In this document: positions 52,797 to 62,770 of the stretch, piece after piece
Layout of the letters: every line of letters begins with the position of its first letter
Position numbering within the stretch: the stretch's first letter is position 1
DNA from: Lachnospiraceae bacterium
Lineage (GTDB): Bacteria > Bacillota_A > Clostridia > Lachnospirales > Lachnospiraceae
Reading direction: 5' to 3'
Assembly: GCA_017626435.1 (NCBI GenBank)
Contig: JAGAIR010000007.1
Location: 191,660-255,659, forward strand
DNA: 64,000 nt
Translations under genes and position numbers: made by a program
The notes under the pieces: model-generated
Database searches by the model: none
What the model saw: only the letters and a program-made list of their open reading frames with translations
What the model was told of the DNA's origin: nothing

Positions 52797-54842
52797 ATGA
52801 GTAAATACGAGACGACTATAAAAGTTGCACAGATTCAGCGTCTGGTAGAAGAGAGAAAATATAAAAAGGCAGCAGCTGTACTGGGAACAATGGATGTACG
52901 TCAGATTCGTTCCAGAGCAGATCTGCATACATTTGCAGAAGTTTATATGAAAACAGAGCAGTTTGAAGCAGCAAAGGCGATTTATCTCCGTCTGTACAAA
53001 AGAAACCGGACAAGACGGATTTTATACCGTCTGATTTATTTAGCAATTCGTACCAACGAGCTGGAAGAAGCCGAAAATTTTTATGACGAGTTTTTAAATC
53101 TCAGCAATAGCAGCCGGGACAATCTAATTTTACGTTATCGGCTTGATAAGGCGAAGGGAGTTCCTATCAGCCAGCTGATTGAAACATTGGAAATATTAAA
53201 GGATGAAGAATATATTGAGGAATGGGCTTACGAACTGGCAAAGCTTTATCAGAAAGCTGGAAGAGTGGAGGATTGCCGGCAGGAATGCCAGGATATTAAA
53301 TTGTGGTTTGGTCAGGGAGAAATCGTAGAAAGAGCGGAACAGCTGATTGCATATCTGGATGGCGATGAACAGTTATATTATGAAGATAGGGATTATACGG
53401 AGAAGAATAGGGAAGAGCCGAATCCAGATGATACAGGTTCCCTTCCTGACTTAAGCCCGGAAGCACTGAGACGGGAAAAAGAAAGATTAAAGCAAAAGAA
53501 AAAGGAAGAGAAAGCAAAGAGAGAGGCTGCCAGGATGGAAGAAGATCCAGAATGCGGTGATGCAGAAGAGCAGTTTGTAGATGATTACGAAGAGGAACAT
53601 GACGAGGATGAAGGGGAGATGCTGATGGAGCCTGGCGAGCTTGCCCAGATGGCAAAGGAAGGTCTTATGAAGCTGTCCGGTTTCTGGAAACGAAGTAATA
53701 AACCGTCCTCCAATGAAATGTCAGATAAAGAAGCAGCAAATGGAAAGGCTTCAGAGAAAACCATGGCAGGGAAAAAGGCATCTGGAAGTTCTGAAAGTGA
53801 AAAAAAGGAAAAGATGCAAAACGATTCTTTGGACAAGCAGGAGAATCCCGTTAAGGAATCCCAGTCGGGAATGGGGATTACCAAGGATTTGGCAAAAGAG
53901 ATTGCTGCTATTTTCGAGGCAGAACACAGAGAACAGTTAAAGGAGAAGGCAGTGGCAGTGACAAAGGAAAAAGCTGCAGCCATAACAGACGAGGTGGCGG
54001 AGCTGGCAGGGGAAGTACCCAATATGGCGGTAAATGTAGTAGACCGCATGTCACAGGCTATGCAGAATAAGACAGCGAAGAAATACATACCATTAGATGT
54101 AGAAACGGTTTCCCAGGTACAGCCGGAAGGTATGGAAGAAATCGTAGAATCTGAAAATAAAAGGGCAGATGATGCTGAGCCGGAAACGGTAAGAACAAAT
54201 GGCACAGCAGCTCAAGAGATCTCAAAGGATGATATGACACTGGAAAACCAACAGAAAGATGAGGATGAGATTACGATGATTGAATTGGATAAGATTATGC
54301 CGGAGCCGGATATGCCAGAATTAAAACAGGTGATTCCAGAGGATAGTCCGGAGCTTGGAAACCAGCCGGAACTGGAGGAACAAGAGCTTCCTACTACCCG
54401 CGCCCTGCACCATTCCTTTGATGATATACTGACACTTATTGCTGGAGAGAGGGAGCCAAAACACTTTGTACTGATGGGAGAGGGAGAGGAAAAAATTCTT
54501 GGAATCACAAAGCAAATTGTCCGTGTGATGAACCGGAAAGGATTCTTATCTACCAACCAGATTGCACGGATTTATTCAGAACAGTTAAATGAGATGGATT
54601 TATTGAGAGTATGTAATCAGATAAAGGGAAGTTGTCTGCTGATTGATGGAGCAGCGCAGTTGTTATTTCCGACGATTACGAAGATATTTGCGGTAATGGA
54701 TGCCTTTCATGGTGATTTTGTAGTAGTTCTGGCTGATGAGGGGAATACACTGGATGACCTGTTCCGGGTAGCACCTGCTCTGGCGCGCCGTTTTGAGTAT
54801 GTCATAGATATCGACCAGTATGACGAGACAGACTATCAGTAG
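52797..54842 (+). CDS. TPR protein with disordered middle and degenerate AAA-like C terminus
   Basis: Cytoplasmic scaffold-like protein (681 aa). Residues 5-190 look like TPR helical pairs (YKKAAAVLGTM, FEAAKAIYLRLYK, LEEAENFYDEFLN, YELAKLYQKAG). Residues 200-530 are acidic, Lys/Glu-rich and probably disordered, with a second helical stretch near 370-430. Residues 535-681 resemble a CbbX/AAA-type module (FVLMGEGEEK, GFLSTNQIARIYSEQL, GSCLLIDGAAQLL) but the Walker A P-loop Lys is missing and Walker B has DG for DE. So it is probably a non-hydrolysing AAA relative. Function not known to me. Confidence 0.75.
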   Translation: MSKYETTIKVAQIQRLVEERKYKKAAAVLGTMDVRQIRSRADLHTFAEVYMKTEQFEAAKAIYLRLYKRNRTRRILYRLIYLAIRTNELEEAENFYDEFLNLSNSSRDNLILRYRLDKAKGVPISQLIETLEILKDEEYIEEWAYELAKLYQKAGRVEDCRQECQDIKLWFGQGEIVERAEQLIAYLDGDEQLYYEDRDYTEKNREEPNPDDTGSLPDLSPEALRREKERLKQKKKEEKAKREAARMEEDPECGDAEEQFVDDYEEEHDEDEGEMLMEPGELAQMAKEGLMKLSGFWKRSNKPSSNEMSDKEAANGKASEKTMAGKKASGSSESEKKEKMQNDSLDKQENPVKESQSGMGITKDLAKEIAAIFEAEHREQLKEKAVAVTKEKAAAITDEVAELAGEVPNMAVNVVDRMSQAMQNKTAKKYIPLDVETVSQVQPEGMEEIVESENKRADDAEPETVRTNGTAAQEISKDDMTLENQQKDEDEITMIELDKIMPEPDMPELKQVIPEDSPELGNQPELEEQELPTTRALHHSFDDILTLIAGEREPKHFVLMGEGEEKILGITKQIVRVMNRKGFLSTNQIARIYSEQLNEMDLLRVCNQIKGSCLLIDGAAQLLFPTITKIFAVMDAFHGDFVVVLADEGNTLDDLFRVAPALARRFEYVIDIDQYDETDYQ

Positions 54843-54925
54843 ATGTCCGTAATCCGAAGAGATAAGATTGAATGCACATGGTTTTCCTCTATATTGGAAG
54901 TCGATGTTGCAGGAATGGAGGAAAT

Positions 54926-56569
54926 ATGGCAATCGAAGAAATTCATGTAATCGGGCATATCAATCCGGATACGGATTCTGTCTGTTCCGCTTTGGCATAT
55001 GCATCTTTAAAGAGAAAAGTAACTGGTAAAAAATATGTTGCCAAAAGAGCTGGACAGATCAATTCAGAGACACGTTTTGTCCTTCAGAAATTTGGAGTGG
55101 CAGAGCCGGATTATCTCAGTGATGTGCGTACCCAGGTGTTTGATATTGATGTGGACCAGGTGCCGGGAGTCAGTCAGCATATCTCCTTAAAAAAAGCGTG
55201 GGAGCTGATGAAAGAAGGGAGCCTGATGACACTTCCTGTTGTCAGGGAGGACAAAACCCTGGAAGGATTGATCACCATAGAGGATATTGCAAAATCCTAT
55301 ATGGATGTTTATGACAACCGTATTATTGCTTCTGCAAAAACACCTTTCTGCAATCTGGTGGAGACATTGGAGGGAGAAATGGTAACTGGAAATCCGGATG
55401 AGATAATTTCTTCCGGAAAGTGTCTGATTGCAGCAGCTAATCCAGATTTGATGGAAAGCTATATTGAGAAAGATGATATCGTTATTCTGGGTAACCGGTA
55501 TGAATCACAACTTTGTGCCATCGAAATGGATGCAAAATGCATTATTGTGTGTGATGGTGCAATGGTTTCTTTTACGATTAAGAAAATGGCAGAGAGCAAG
55601 GGGTGTTTTATAATCAAAACACCATATGATACTTATACGGCGACCCGTCTGGTGAATCAGAGTATGCCAATCCGTTATTTTATGAAATCCCATAATCTGG
55701 TTACCTTCCAGCGAAATGATTATATTGATGATATACGGGAAACGATGGCAAAGAAGAGATATCGTGATTTTCCGATACTGGATGTCAATGGAGCCTATTA
55801 TGGGATGATTTCCAGAAGGAGTCTCCTGGGTGCCAGAAAAAAGAGACTGGTTCTGGTGGATCATAATGAGGCTGCCCAGGCAGTAGACGGATTACAGGAG
55901 GCAGAGGTGCTGGAAATCATAGACCATCACCGGCTTGGCAGTTTGGAAACCATGAATCCGGTATTTTTTCGCAATCAGCCTTTAGGCTGTACTGCAACGA
56001 TCATCTATCAGATGTATCTGGAAAATGAGGTGCCGATTACAAAAGAAATTGCTGGTTTACTGTGTTCTGCAATTTTATCGGATACCTTGATATACCGTTC
56101 TCCCACCTGTACAAAGACAGACAGGGAGGCTGCTGAGGCATTGGCTGAAATAGCAGAAATCCAGGTGGAGGAATATGCCAGAGAGATGTTTGCGGCAGGC
56201 AGTAATCTTCAGGCAAAGTCTCCAGAAGAGATTTTTTATCAGGACTTTAAAAAGTTTGTGATAGGTGATATTTCCTTTGGTGTGGGACAGATTACTTCTA
56301 TGACACAGGAGGAACTGGATGCCATTAAGGATAAAATGATACCATATATGAAAAAAGCGATGGCAGACCATGGCGTACCAATGCTGTTTTTTATGCTGAC
56401 AAACATTTTACAGGGAAGTACAGAGCTTTTGTATGCAGGTGCAGGAGCAAAGGAACTGGCACAGAAAGCATTTCGTCTGCCGCCTGGGACAGAACAGATT
56501 ATATTAAATAACACTGTCTCCCGAAAAAAGCAGATTATTCCAGCTATGTTGCAGACAATTCAAGAGTGA
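54926..56569 (+). CDS. ppaC: CBS/DRTGG-regulated manganese-dependent inorganic pyrophosphatase
   Basis: Family II (DHH) pyrophosphatase hydrolysing PPi (547 aa, longer than the 310-residue plain form). N-terminal HINPDTDS and central DHHRLGS bind Mn. Inserted between them (about 65-300) are a CBS pair and a DRTGG domain that sense adenine nucleotides in known members. GGAGG before 54926 decides against a start 54 bases upstream. Cytoplasmic, single gene with a terminator after it. Confidence 0.95.
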   Translation: MAIEEIHVIGHINPDTDSVCSALAYASLKRKVTGKKYVAKRAGQINSETRFVLQKFGVAEPDYLSDVRTQVFDIDVDQVPGVSQHISLKKAWELMKEGSLMTLPVVREDKTLEGLITIEDIAKSYMDVYDNRIIASAKTPFCNLVETLEGEMVTGNPDEIISSGKCLIAAANPDLMESYIEKDDIVILGNRYESQLCAIEMDAKCIIVCDGAMVSFTIKKMAESKGCFIIKTPYDTYTATRLVNQSMPIRYFMKSHNLVTFQRNDYIDDIRETMAKKRYRDFPILDVNGAYYGMISRRSLLGARKKRLVLVDHNEAAQAVDGLQEAEVLEIIDHHRLGSLETMNPVFFRNQPLGCTATIIYQMYLENEVPITKEIAGLLCSAILSDTLIYRSPTCTKTDREAAEALAEIAEIQVEEYAREMFAAGSNLQAKSPEEIFYQDFKKFVIGDISFGVGQITSMTQEELDAIKDKMIPYMKKAMADHGVPMLFFMLTNILQGSTELLYAGAGAKELAQKAFRLPPGTEQIILNNTVSRKKQIIPAMLQTIQE

Positions 56570-56576
56570 TAAAGAT

Positions 56577-56620
56577 AAAACCTTAATGTTTCATTTTATA
56601 AAGGAAGCATTAAGGTTTTT
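56577..56620 (+). terminator. Terminator of the pyrophosphatase gene
   Basis: AAAACCTTAATG and CATTAAGGTTTT form a perfect 12-bp stem, ending in a T-run. Confidence 0.9.
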
Positions 56621-56657
56621 CTAAGAAAATTGTAAGAAAAATTGTCAATATATTCCC

Positions 56658-56686
56658 TTTACATAAAATATCCCTTTTGTTAGTAT
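56658..56686 (+). promoter_or_regulatory. Promoter of the secreted 5'-nucleotidase gene
   Basis: TTTACA, 17-base spacer, TAGTAT. Start near 56693 gives a ~130-base leader. Confidence 0.6.
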
Positions 56687-56821
56687 TATATATGTCAGAT
56701 TTGGAAAAACTAAGAGAAAAAAACAAAAAAATCTCTGCTGACAGAATTTTGCCACATACTAATTTTAAAATGTCTTTGGTTAGCAACAAAGATCAGAATG
56801 ATACAGAAAGGGAGTATTTTT

Positions 56822-59800
56822 GTGAAGAAAGGGAAGTTAAGAAAAAATATTTTGTGTCTGGGACTGGCTGCTGTTATGTTTGGTATGCAGCTTATGGGGG
56901 CGGTTCCTGCACAACGGGCTAGCGCAGATTCTGCGGATACGGCAGATTTGCGCCTTTTGTTTACTACAGATCTGCATGGACAGCTTACTTCAGTAGACTA
57001 TACTACAGGAGCGATTGCCAATCAGTTTGGTCTGGCAAAGGCGGCTACTCTGATTCAGGAGGCAAGAAATGAGAAAGGGGCAGCGAATACCCTCCTCTTT
57101 GATTTAGGGGATGTCATGTATGATTATACGACAGATTATATTTATGATTATGATGAAAGTGCCATACAACCAATTTACAGTGCTATGGCATCTCTTGGCT
57201 ATGATGCCATTACTCTGGGAAATCATGATTTTGAATATACGCTGCCATATATTCAAAACCAGCTGACGGGAAGCGGACTTCTGGACAAGGTAGTCGTATC
57301 CAATGTAAAAGATGCCAATACCGGTGCAAGTGTCTGGAATCAAAATAAAATAATCGAGAAAACCCTGACAACAAAGCAGGGACAGAGCATTACTGTAAAA
57401 GTAGGAATTATTGGAGAAACGATACCAACACTTTCCAAGAAAAGGTGTGATTATACAGGAGTATTGGTAGGAGAAGACATTGTTGCCAATGTGACAAAAG
57501 AAACACAGGCGTTGAAATCACAGGGAGCAGATATTGTAGTGGTTTTGGCTCATTCCGGTGTGGGAGAGGTAACCCCTGCGGCTATGGATGAAAATGTAGC
57601 TTATGCTTTGACAAAGATTGATGGTGTAGATGCTGTGTTGAGTGGACATAAGCATGCATATTTCTGCGCAGATGGTACTACAAAATATGACAGTTATCCT
57701 GGAGTGGATACCACTACCGGACTGGTCAATGGTAAAAATCTGGTTATGGTGGCAAATAGCGGAAAAGGAATTGGTGTTGTAGACCTGACCGTGTCCAATG
57801 CCAGTGGGAGCAATCAGATTGTAGGAAGAAAATCTGCCATCCGTAAAGTAAAAAAGGACACAAAAGCAGATGAAAATATCAATAATAACTTTATGGGAAG
57901 CTGGGCAGATACCTTTATTGCTGATAGCAGTGAGATTCTTTGCGAGATGGATACCAACATTCGTCTGCAGAATTATTTTGGTACCATTGAGGACAGTGGT
58001 GCGATTCAGTTGTTGAATGATATTGGAATTTCCTATGGCATGCTCTATCAGAATAATGAAAATACCGCCTATCAGGGACTGCCGGTTGTATCCGGTGCAA
58101 AATATTTGAAATATGGTTCCGGAAGCGGTGACGATTATCTTGATATTACGGGTAATTTTACCCGCTCCAACCTGTATCAGCTGATTAATTACCGGACACA
58201 GCTGTATCTGTATGAAGTGACAGGAAGCCAGTTGAAAGAGTGGCTGGAATGGTCAGCAAGTGCTTACGAAACAACCGGAGATAATATCTTAGTGACACCT
58301 GCTCCTAATAAACCAACAGTTACTCCGACAGAATCACCAATGGCGACACCTGTTGATACAGCAAGTGGTGGAGCTCTCAGTGCCGGAGAAAATGTAGCAG
58401 AGGGAATATCAGGACAAGTTTCCCAGAGAAAGGGAATCCAGCAAAAACCAGGACTGTTAGAAGGTATTTTTTCCTATCAGGGATCTCAGCCTTTACAGCA
58501 GATGATGAAAGATGAATGGCTGACAGACTGGGAACACTATTATATTTTTGACGGTGTCGAGTATCATATCGATACTTCCATCGCACCCCGGTATGATTAT
58601 GATGGAAATAAGATCAATGATACTTTCCGTGTGGATAAAATGACCAGAAACGGACAGGAGATAAAGGATACAGACAAGCTGATCCTGGTGGTGAACCGAC
58701 TGCTCAACACTCCGGTTCCAAGCCAGTTTAATGCAACATATATCAATCGAGCCAGTACAACTTATATGCGGGAATATATAGAAAATTATCTGGAAAGAGA
58801 ATCCCTTTGTGGCACGATGAAAAATATCCAGGATGATAACTGGAGTATAGGGTATTCTAATGATTACCAGTATCTTGTGAAAACGGGAGAAGGTGCAGCA
58901 GAGCTGGCAAAAACAAAGAATTGGATTGCTGAGCTGCTGGATAGCTCAGAAGACTTCTATTATTACCGGGCTGATTTTTCTAAGATGAATACACTGGATA
59001 CCACAGGACCGAACCTGAATCTAAAATCATTAAATGATGAGGAAACCAATAATGATGTAAAGGTTGCTGTTCAGGCTACGGATCCATCCGGACTCTATTC
59101 TGTAAAATATCTGCTTGGAAAATATACAGCTGATTCCAGTGCATGGAACCAGGCAACGAATATAGACAGCTCATTTATGTGTACGGAGAATGGAATTTAT
59201 TCTGTTCTTGCCACTGACCTTCTTGGTAACAAAACACTGAAATATATCCGGATCAATAATGTGAATAAGAGTATTCTTCAGGCACCGAAGGTGAAAACAT
59301 ATACGAACCGGCATAAAAATATTGAGGGAACAGCGGAACCAAAAGCAAATATTTATTTTGAACTGCAGGGTGGTAAGGTATACCAGTCTACGGTAAAGGC
59401 AGATGGAACCTTCTCCTACGCACTTACACCACAGAGATCGGGCTCTAAAGTTTATGTCTATGTGACAGATGATAAGGGCAGGGCGAGTGCAAGGACAGTT
59501 GTTACTGTTAAGAGAACCGGACCGAATAAACCAGTTTTGGATAAGGTAGTCACCAGTTCCAGGACGATATCTGGAGAATTAAATGATTCCAATGTATATC
59601 CGGTATTTATTATAGACGATAAGAAGACCGTTTATCTGCCAAATAACGGAACAAAAGAGCTCTATGAGAAATCAGGCATTTATAACGCGAAATATAAGGT
59701 TGTAGAGCTGGAAATGAACATCAAAGAGGATGGGACTTATTCCTTTGCTATGCCTTCCTTATTGCCGGCAAAGACGCAGATTAAGCTGCGTACATTGGAT

Positions 59801-60391
59801 GCTGTCAGCCGGAATAGTATGCTGACCAGTAAGAAAGTCACACAGGTTGTTCCTGCCAAACCAATTGCTGATGAAGTAACCAATCTTTCTAAAAATGTGA
59901 AAATATATTCAGAAGAGAAATGTACCAGTGCTGCTGTACAGATTGGAAAAAAGGAATACACAGTGAAGAAGGCAAAATATGTTTCTTCCAAAAAGATGTA
60001 TCGTTTTACTGTAAAGATTCCTAGATCAGACTCTGGTGTAAAATTGAAAATCTCTCTTACCAATGTAAAAGGAAAGAGTCCTATACTGAAAGCTGCTAAG
60101 ACGGAGGTGGTTCCAGATACGCCAAAACTGAATAAGGTGAAAGCAGGCGTTAAAAAAATTACTGGAAGTGTACATCTTGTGGGGGATAAGGACAAGTCAG
60201 GGGAAACCACTGTTTCCAGTACAAAGACAAAGGTCTTTGTATCTGTTAATAAAAAGAAATATAAGGCAAAGGTTTCAGAGGATGGTACCTATAAGGTGAA
60301 GGTAAAGAAAATTGCTTCTGGTACAAAGATAACCGTACAAGCAAGGAATGCAAAAGGAAATAGTAAAAAGCGGAAGGTTACAGTAAAGTAA
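56822..60391 (+). CDS. Secreted 5'-nucleotidase/cyclic-nucleotide phosphodiesterase with Ig-like tail
   Basis: Large exported metallophosphoesterase (1189 aa) starting at GTG, which lies 7 bases after AAGGGAG and opens directly on a signal peptide (about 1-38). Metal-binding motifs: Asp50 and His52 in TTDLHG, FDLGDVMYD, LGNHDFEY, LAHSGVGE and GHKHAYF. A 5'-nucleotidase C-terminal domain (about 370-720) holds a Pro/Thr-rich inserted linker. From about 730 on come several bacterial Ig-like domains and a Lys-rich end (KKYKAKVSEDGTYKVKVKK). No LPxTG. It probably salvages extracellular nucleotides. The Lys-rich tail recalls the protein at 40128. Confidence 0.92.
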   Translation: MKKGKLRKNILCLGLAAVMFGMQLMGAVPAQRASADSADTADLRLLFTTDLHGQLTSVDYTTGAIANQFGLAKAATLIQEARNEKGAANTLLFDLGDVMYDYTTDYIYDYDESAIQPIYSAMASLGYDAITLGNHDFEYTLPYIQNQLTGSGLLDKVVVSNVKDANTGASVWNQNKIIEKTLTTKQGQSITVKVGIIGETIPTLSKKRCDYTGVLVGEDIVANVTKETQALKSQGADIVVVLAHSGVGEVTPAAMDENVAYALTKIDGVDAVLSGHKHAYFCADGTTKYDSYPGVDTTTGLVNGKNLVMVANSGKGIGVVDLTVSNASGSNQIVGRKSAIRKVKKDTKADENINNNFMGSWADTFIADSSEILCEMDTNIRLQNYFGTIEDSGAIQLLNDIGISYGMLYQNNENTAYQGLPVVSGAKYLKYGSGSGDDYLDITGNFTRSNLYQLINYRTQLYLYEVTGSQLKEWLEWSASAYETTGDNILVTPAPNKPTVTPTESPMATPVDTASGGALSAGENVAEGISGQVSQRKGIQQKPGLLEGIFSYQGSQPLQQMMKDEWLTDWEHYYIFDGVEYHIDTSIAPRYDYDGNKINDTFRVDKMTRNGQEIKDTDKLILVVNRLLNTPVPSQFNATYINRASTTYMREYIENYLERESLCGTMKNIQDDNWSIGYSNDYQYLVKTGEGAAELAKTKNWIAELLDSSEDFYYYRADFSKMNTLDTTGPNLNLKSLNDEETNNDVKVAVQATDPSGLYSVKYLLGKYTADSSAWNQATNIDSSFMCTENGIYSVLATDLLGNKTLKYIRINNVNKSILQAPKVKTYTNRHKNIEGTAEPKANIYFELQGGKVYQSTVKADGTFSYALTPQRSGSKVYVYVTDDKGRASARTVVTVKRTGPNKPVLDKVVTSSRTISGELNDSNVYPVFIIDDKKTVYLPNNGTKELYEKSGIYNAKYKVVELEMNIKEDGTYSFAMPSLLPAKTQIKLRTLDAVSRNSMLTSKKVTQVVPAKPIADEVTNLSKNVKIYSEEKCTSAAVQIGKKEYTVKKAKYVSSKKMYRFTVKIPRSDSGVKLKISLTNVKGKSPILKAAKTEVVPDTPKLNKVKAGVKKITGSVHLVGDKDKSGETTVSSTKTKVFVSVNKKKYKAKVSEDGTYKVKVKKIASGTKITVQARNAKGNSKKRKVTVK

Positions 60392-60401
60392 GTTTTATGA
60401 T

Positions 60402-60473
60402 AACAGTTGTTGATAACATTTGAGTATTCTCACGGATAATGTGGTATGATAATGTTATTAACAGCTGTTTTTT
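60402..60473 (+). terminator. Long-stem terminator after the 5'-nucleotidase gene
   Basis: A 19-base arm at 60402-60420 matches the reverse complement at 60451-60469 with two wobble-type differences, followed by TTTTT. The loop is 30 bases and may hold a promoter for the next gene. Confidence 0.75.
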
Positions 60474-60515
60474 ATGCTGGCAAAAATTCATTCTGCTGAT
60501 CTGGAGGAAAATGAT

Positions 60516-61913
60516 ATGAATTATGATGTTATGATAGTTGGGGCTGGCCCTGGAGGAATTTTTGCCGCCTACGAACTGATAAAGAAAGAGTGTGGTCTGA
60601 AAATTGCAATTTTTGAAGCGGGTCATTCCCTGGAAAAAAGAAAATGCCCTATTGATGGAAAGAAGATTACTTCCTGTGTACACTGCGATAGTTGTTCTAT
60701 TATGAATGGATTTGGCGGGGCTGGTGCATTTTCTGATGGAAAATACAATATCACTAACCAGTTTGGAGGAAATTTATATGAATATATCGGAAAACAGGAA
60801 GCATTGGATCTGATGTATTATGTGGACGAGTTAAATCTGAAATATGGGGGTGAAGGGACAAAGTTGTATTCTACTGCCAATACAGCAATAAAAAAACTAT
60901 GTGTTCAGAATGGATTACATTTGCTGGATGCTTCCGTGCGGCATCTGGGAACAGACATAAACTATATTGTATTGAAAAATCTATACGAGGAATTAAACCA
61001 GAAAGTTGATTTCTATTTTGATACGCCGGTAGATACTGTGATATATCATGGCGATATGTCTCAAAAAGAGAACGGGCAGTATGAAATACTGGCGAAGGGG
61101 AAAAGTTATTTTGCGGATTATTGTATTATATCTGCAGGGCGGAGCGGAAGCAAGTGGATGGAAAAAGTGTGCCGGGAACTTCGGATACCTACAAAGTCAA
61201 ACCGGGTAGATATTGGTGTCCGGGTGGAATTGCCAAGTGAGGTATTTGCTCATCTGACAGAGGAACTATACGAAAGTAAGATTGTATACCGCACAGCAAA
61301 ATTCGAAGATCTGGTACGCACCTTCTGTATGAATCCCAAGGGAGTTGTGGTTAGTGAAAATACCAATGGAATTGTGACAGTAAATGGACATAGTTATGAA
61401 GATCCGGCAAAGCATACAGAGAATACTAATTTTGCTTTGTTGGTCGCAAAGCATTTTTCAGAGCCATTTCATGACAGTAATGAATATGGAGAAAGCATTG
61501 CCCGTCTTTCCAATATGCTGGGTGGTGGTGTGATGGTACAGAGATTTGGCGATTTGATCCGCGGACGCAGAAGTACCGTATCTCGCATTAAAGAGGGATA
61601 TGTGACACCGACACTTGCCGCTACACCGGGGGATTTAAGTCTGGTCATGCCGAAAAGAATCTTAGATGGCATTGTGGAAATGGTGTATGCACTGGATAAA
61701 ATTGCACCTGGCACTGCTAATGATGATACTCTTTTATACGGGGTAGAGGTTAAGTTCTATAATATGGAGGTAACAATTGATGAGCATCTGGAAACAAATA
61801 GAAAGGGGTTGTTTGTCATTGGGGATTGCAGCGGAGTGACCCACTCCCTTTCTCATGCTTCGGCAAGTGGAGTGTATGTGGCGAGATATCTGACAGAACA
61901 GTTGCACTCTTAA
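60516..61913 (+). CDS. FAD-dependent dehydrogenase, COG2509 type
   Basis: Flavoprotein oxidoreductase (465 aa). The FAD-binding Rossmann motif GAGPGG is at about 8-13. A cysteine cluster CPIDGKKITSCVHCDSC precedes GFGGAGAFSDGK; the C terminus has GDCSGVTHSLSHASASG, closing the FAD site. These features define an uncharacterised FAD-dependent family (COG2509 from memory). GGAGG eight bases before 60516 sets the start. The reaction is unknown. Confidence 0.88.
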   Translation: MNYDVMIVGAGPGGIFAAYELIKKECGLKIAIFEAGHSLEKRKCPIDGKKITSCVHCDSCSIMNGFGGAGAFSDGKYNITNQFGGNLYEYIGKQEALDLMYYVDELNLKYGGEGTKLYSTANTAIKKLCVQNGLHLLDASVRHLGTDINYIVLKNLYEELNQKVDFYFDTPVDTVIYHGDMSQKENGQYEILAKGKSYFADYCIISAGRSGSKWMEKVCRELRIPTKSNRVDIGVRVELPSEVFAHLTEELYESKIVYRTAKFEDLVRTFCMNPKGVVVSENTNGIVTVNGHSYEDPAKHTENTNFALLVAKHFSEPFHDSNEYGESIARLSNMLGGGVMVQRFGDLIRGRRSTVSRIKEGYVTPTLAATPGDLSLVMPKRILDGIVEMVYALDKIAPGTANDDTLLYGVEVKFYNMEVTIDEHLETNRKGLFVIGDCSGVTHSLSHASASGVYVARYLTEQLHS

Positions 61914-62039
61914 TGGGTTTTGGAAATGTCTGTTGTCCATAAGTTGAAAAAAACGGATAAGCCTGTGAAAAGTTAGACTTGCACAGACATCCTCACGCGT
62001 GCATAGGATATATGGATAGCGTGAAAGAGGTATGTTATT

Positions 62040-62675
62040 GTGCAGTCATTTCCACAACCCTTGAGCGCCAAAGAAGAAAAGGAGTGCCTGATAAAGTGCA
62101 GAGAAGGAGACCAGGAGGCACGAAACTGTCTGATTGAGCGAAACCTGCGCCTGGTTGCATATATTGCCAAGAAGTATAATATGGGTGATAAAGACATGGA
62201 TGATCTGATATCCATAGGCACGATTGGTCTGATTAAAGGAGTAGATTCCTTCGATGAAAGTAAGGGAATCCGTCTGGCCACCTATGCAGCACGATGTATT
62301 GAAAATGAACTGCTGATGATGATGCGTTCTGAGAAGAAGAGTGCCAGAGATGTCTATCTATATGATTCCATCGGATCTGATAAGGAAGGCAATGAAATTA
62401 ATTTGCTGGATATTATTGAATACGAGGATGAAGATGTGGCAGAACGTCTGACAGTGGAAAATCATCTCAGTCATTTGGATGGTTTTTTAAAGAAGGTACT
62501 GACGGACAGAGAGCAGGAAATCATACGGATGAGATATGGGCTATATGGAGGAGAGGAAAAGACCCAGAGGGAGATTGCCCAGATGTTTCATATTTCCCGT
62601 TCCTATGTATCCCGGATTGAAAAAAAGGCACTGGGAAAGCTGAGAAAATGTTATGAAAAGATGGAGCAACCGTGA
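62040..62675 (+). CDS. sigK: Sporulation sigma factor SigK
   Basis: RNA polymerase sigma-70 family factor for late mother-cell sporulation genes (211 aa). NLRLVAYIAKKY, DLISIGTIGLIKGVDSFD and GIRLATYAARCIENE form regions 2.1-2.4, and TQREIAQMFHISRSYVSRIEKKAL is region 4.2; the IGSDKEGNEINLLDII stretch is typical of SigK over SigE. It begins at QSFPQPLS, so the ~20-residue pro-sequence of Bacillus SigK is absent, and no skin element interrupts it. Start is GTG with GAGG 8 bases upstream. Confidence 0.92.
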   Translation: MQSFPQPLSAKEEKECLIKCREGDQEARNCLIERNLRLVAYIAKKYNMGDKDMDDLISIGTIGLIKGVDSFDESKGIRLATYAARCIENELLMMMRSEKKSARDVYLYDSIGSDKEGNEINLLDIIEYEDEDVAERLTVENHLSHLDGFLKKVLTDREQEIIRMRYGLYGGEEKTQREIAQMFHISRSYVSRIEKKALGKLRKCYEKMEQP

Positions 62676-62770
62676 TTCAGGAGAACAATTTCAACATGCC
62701 GGCTCTTGTGAGAAAAAGAATATTGTGCTAAACTAAAACCTGTATGCGGTACGAAAGGTTGCATACAGGA

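Noticed and set aside
61914..62039. SigE-type promoter before sigK
   Set aside because: CATAGGATAT-like stretches are present but I could not place both boxes with correct spacing.
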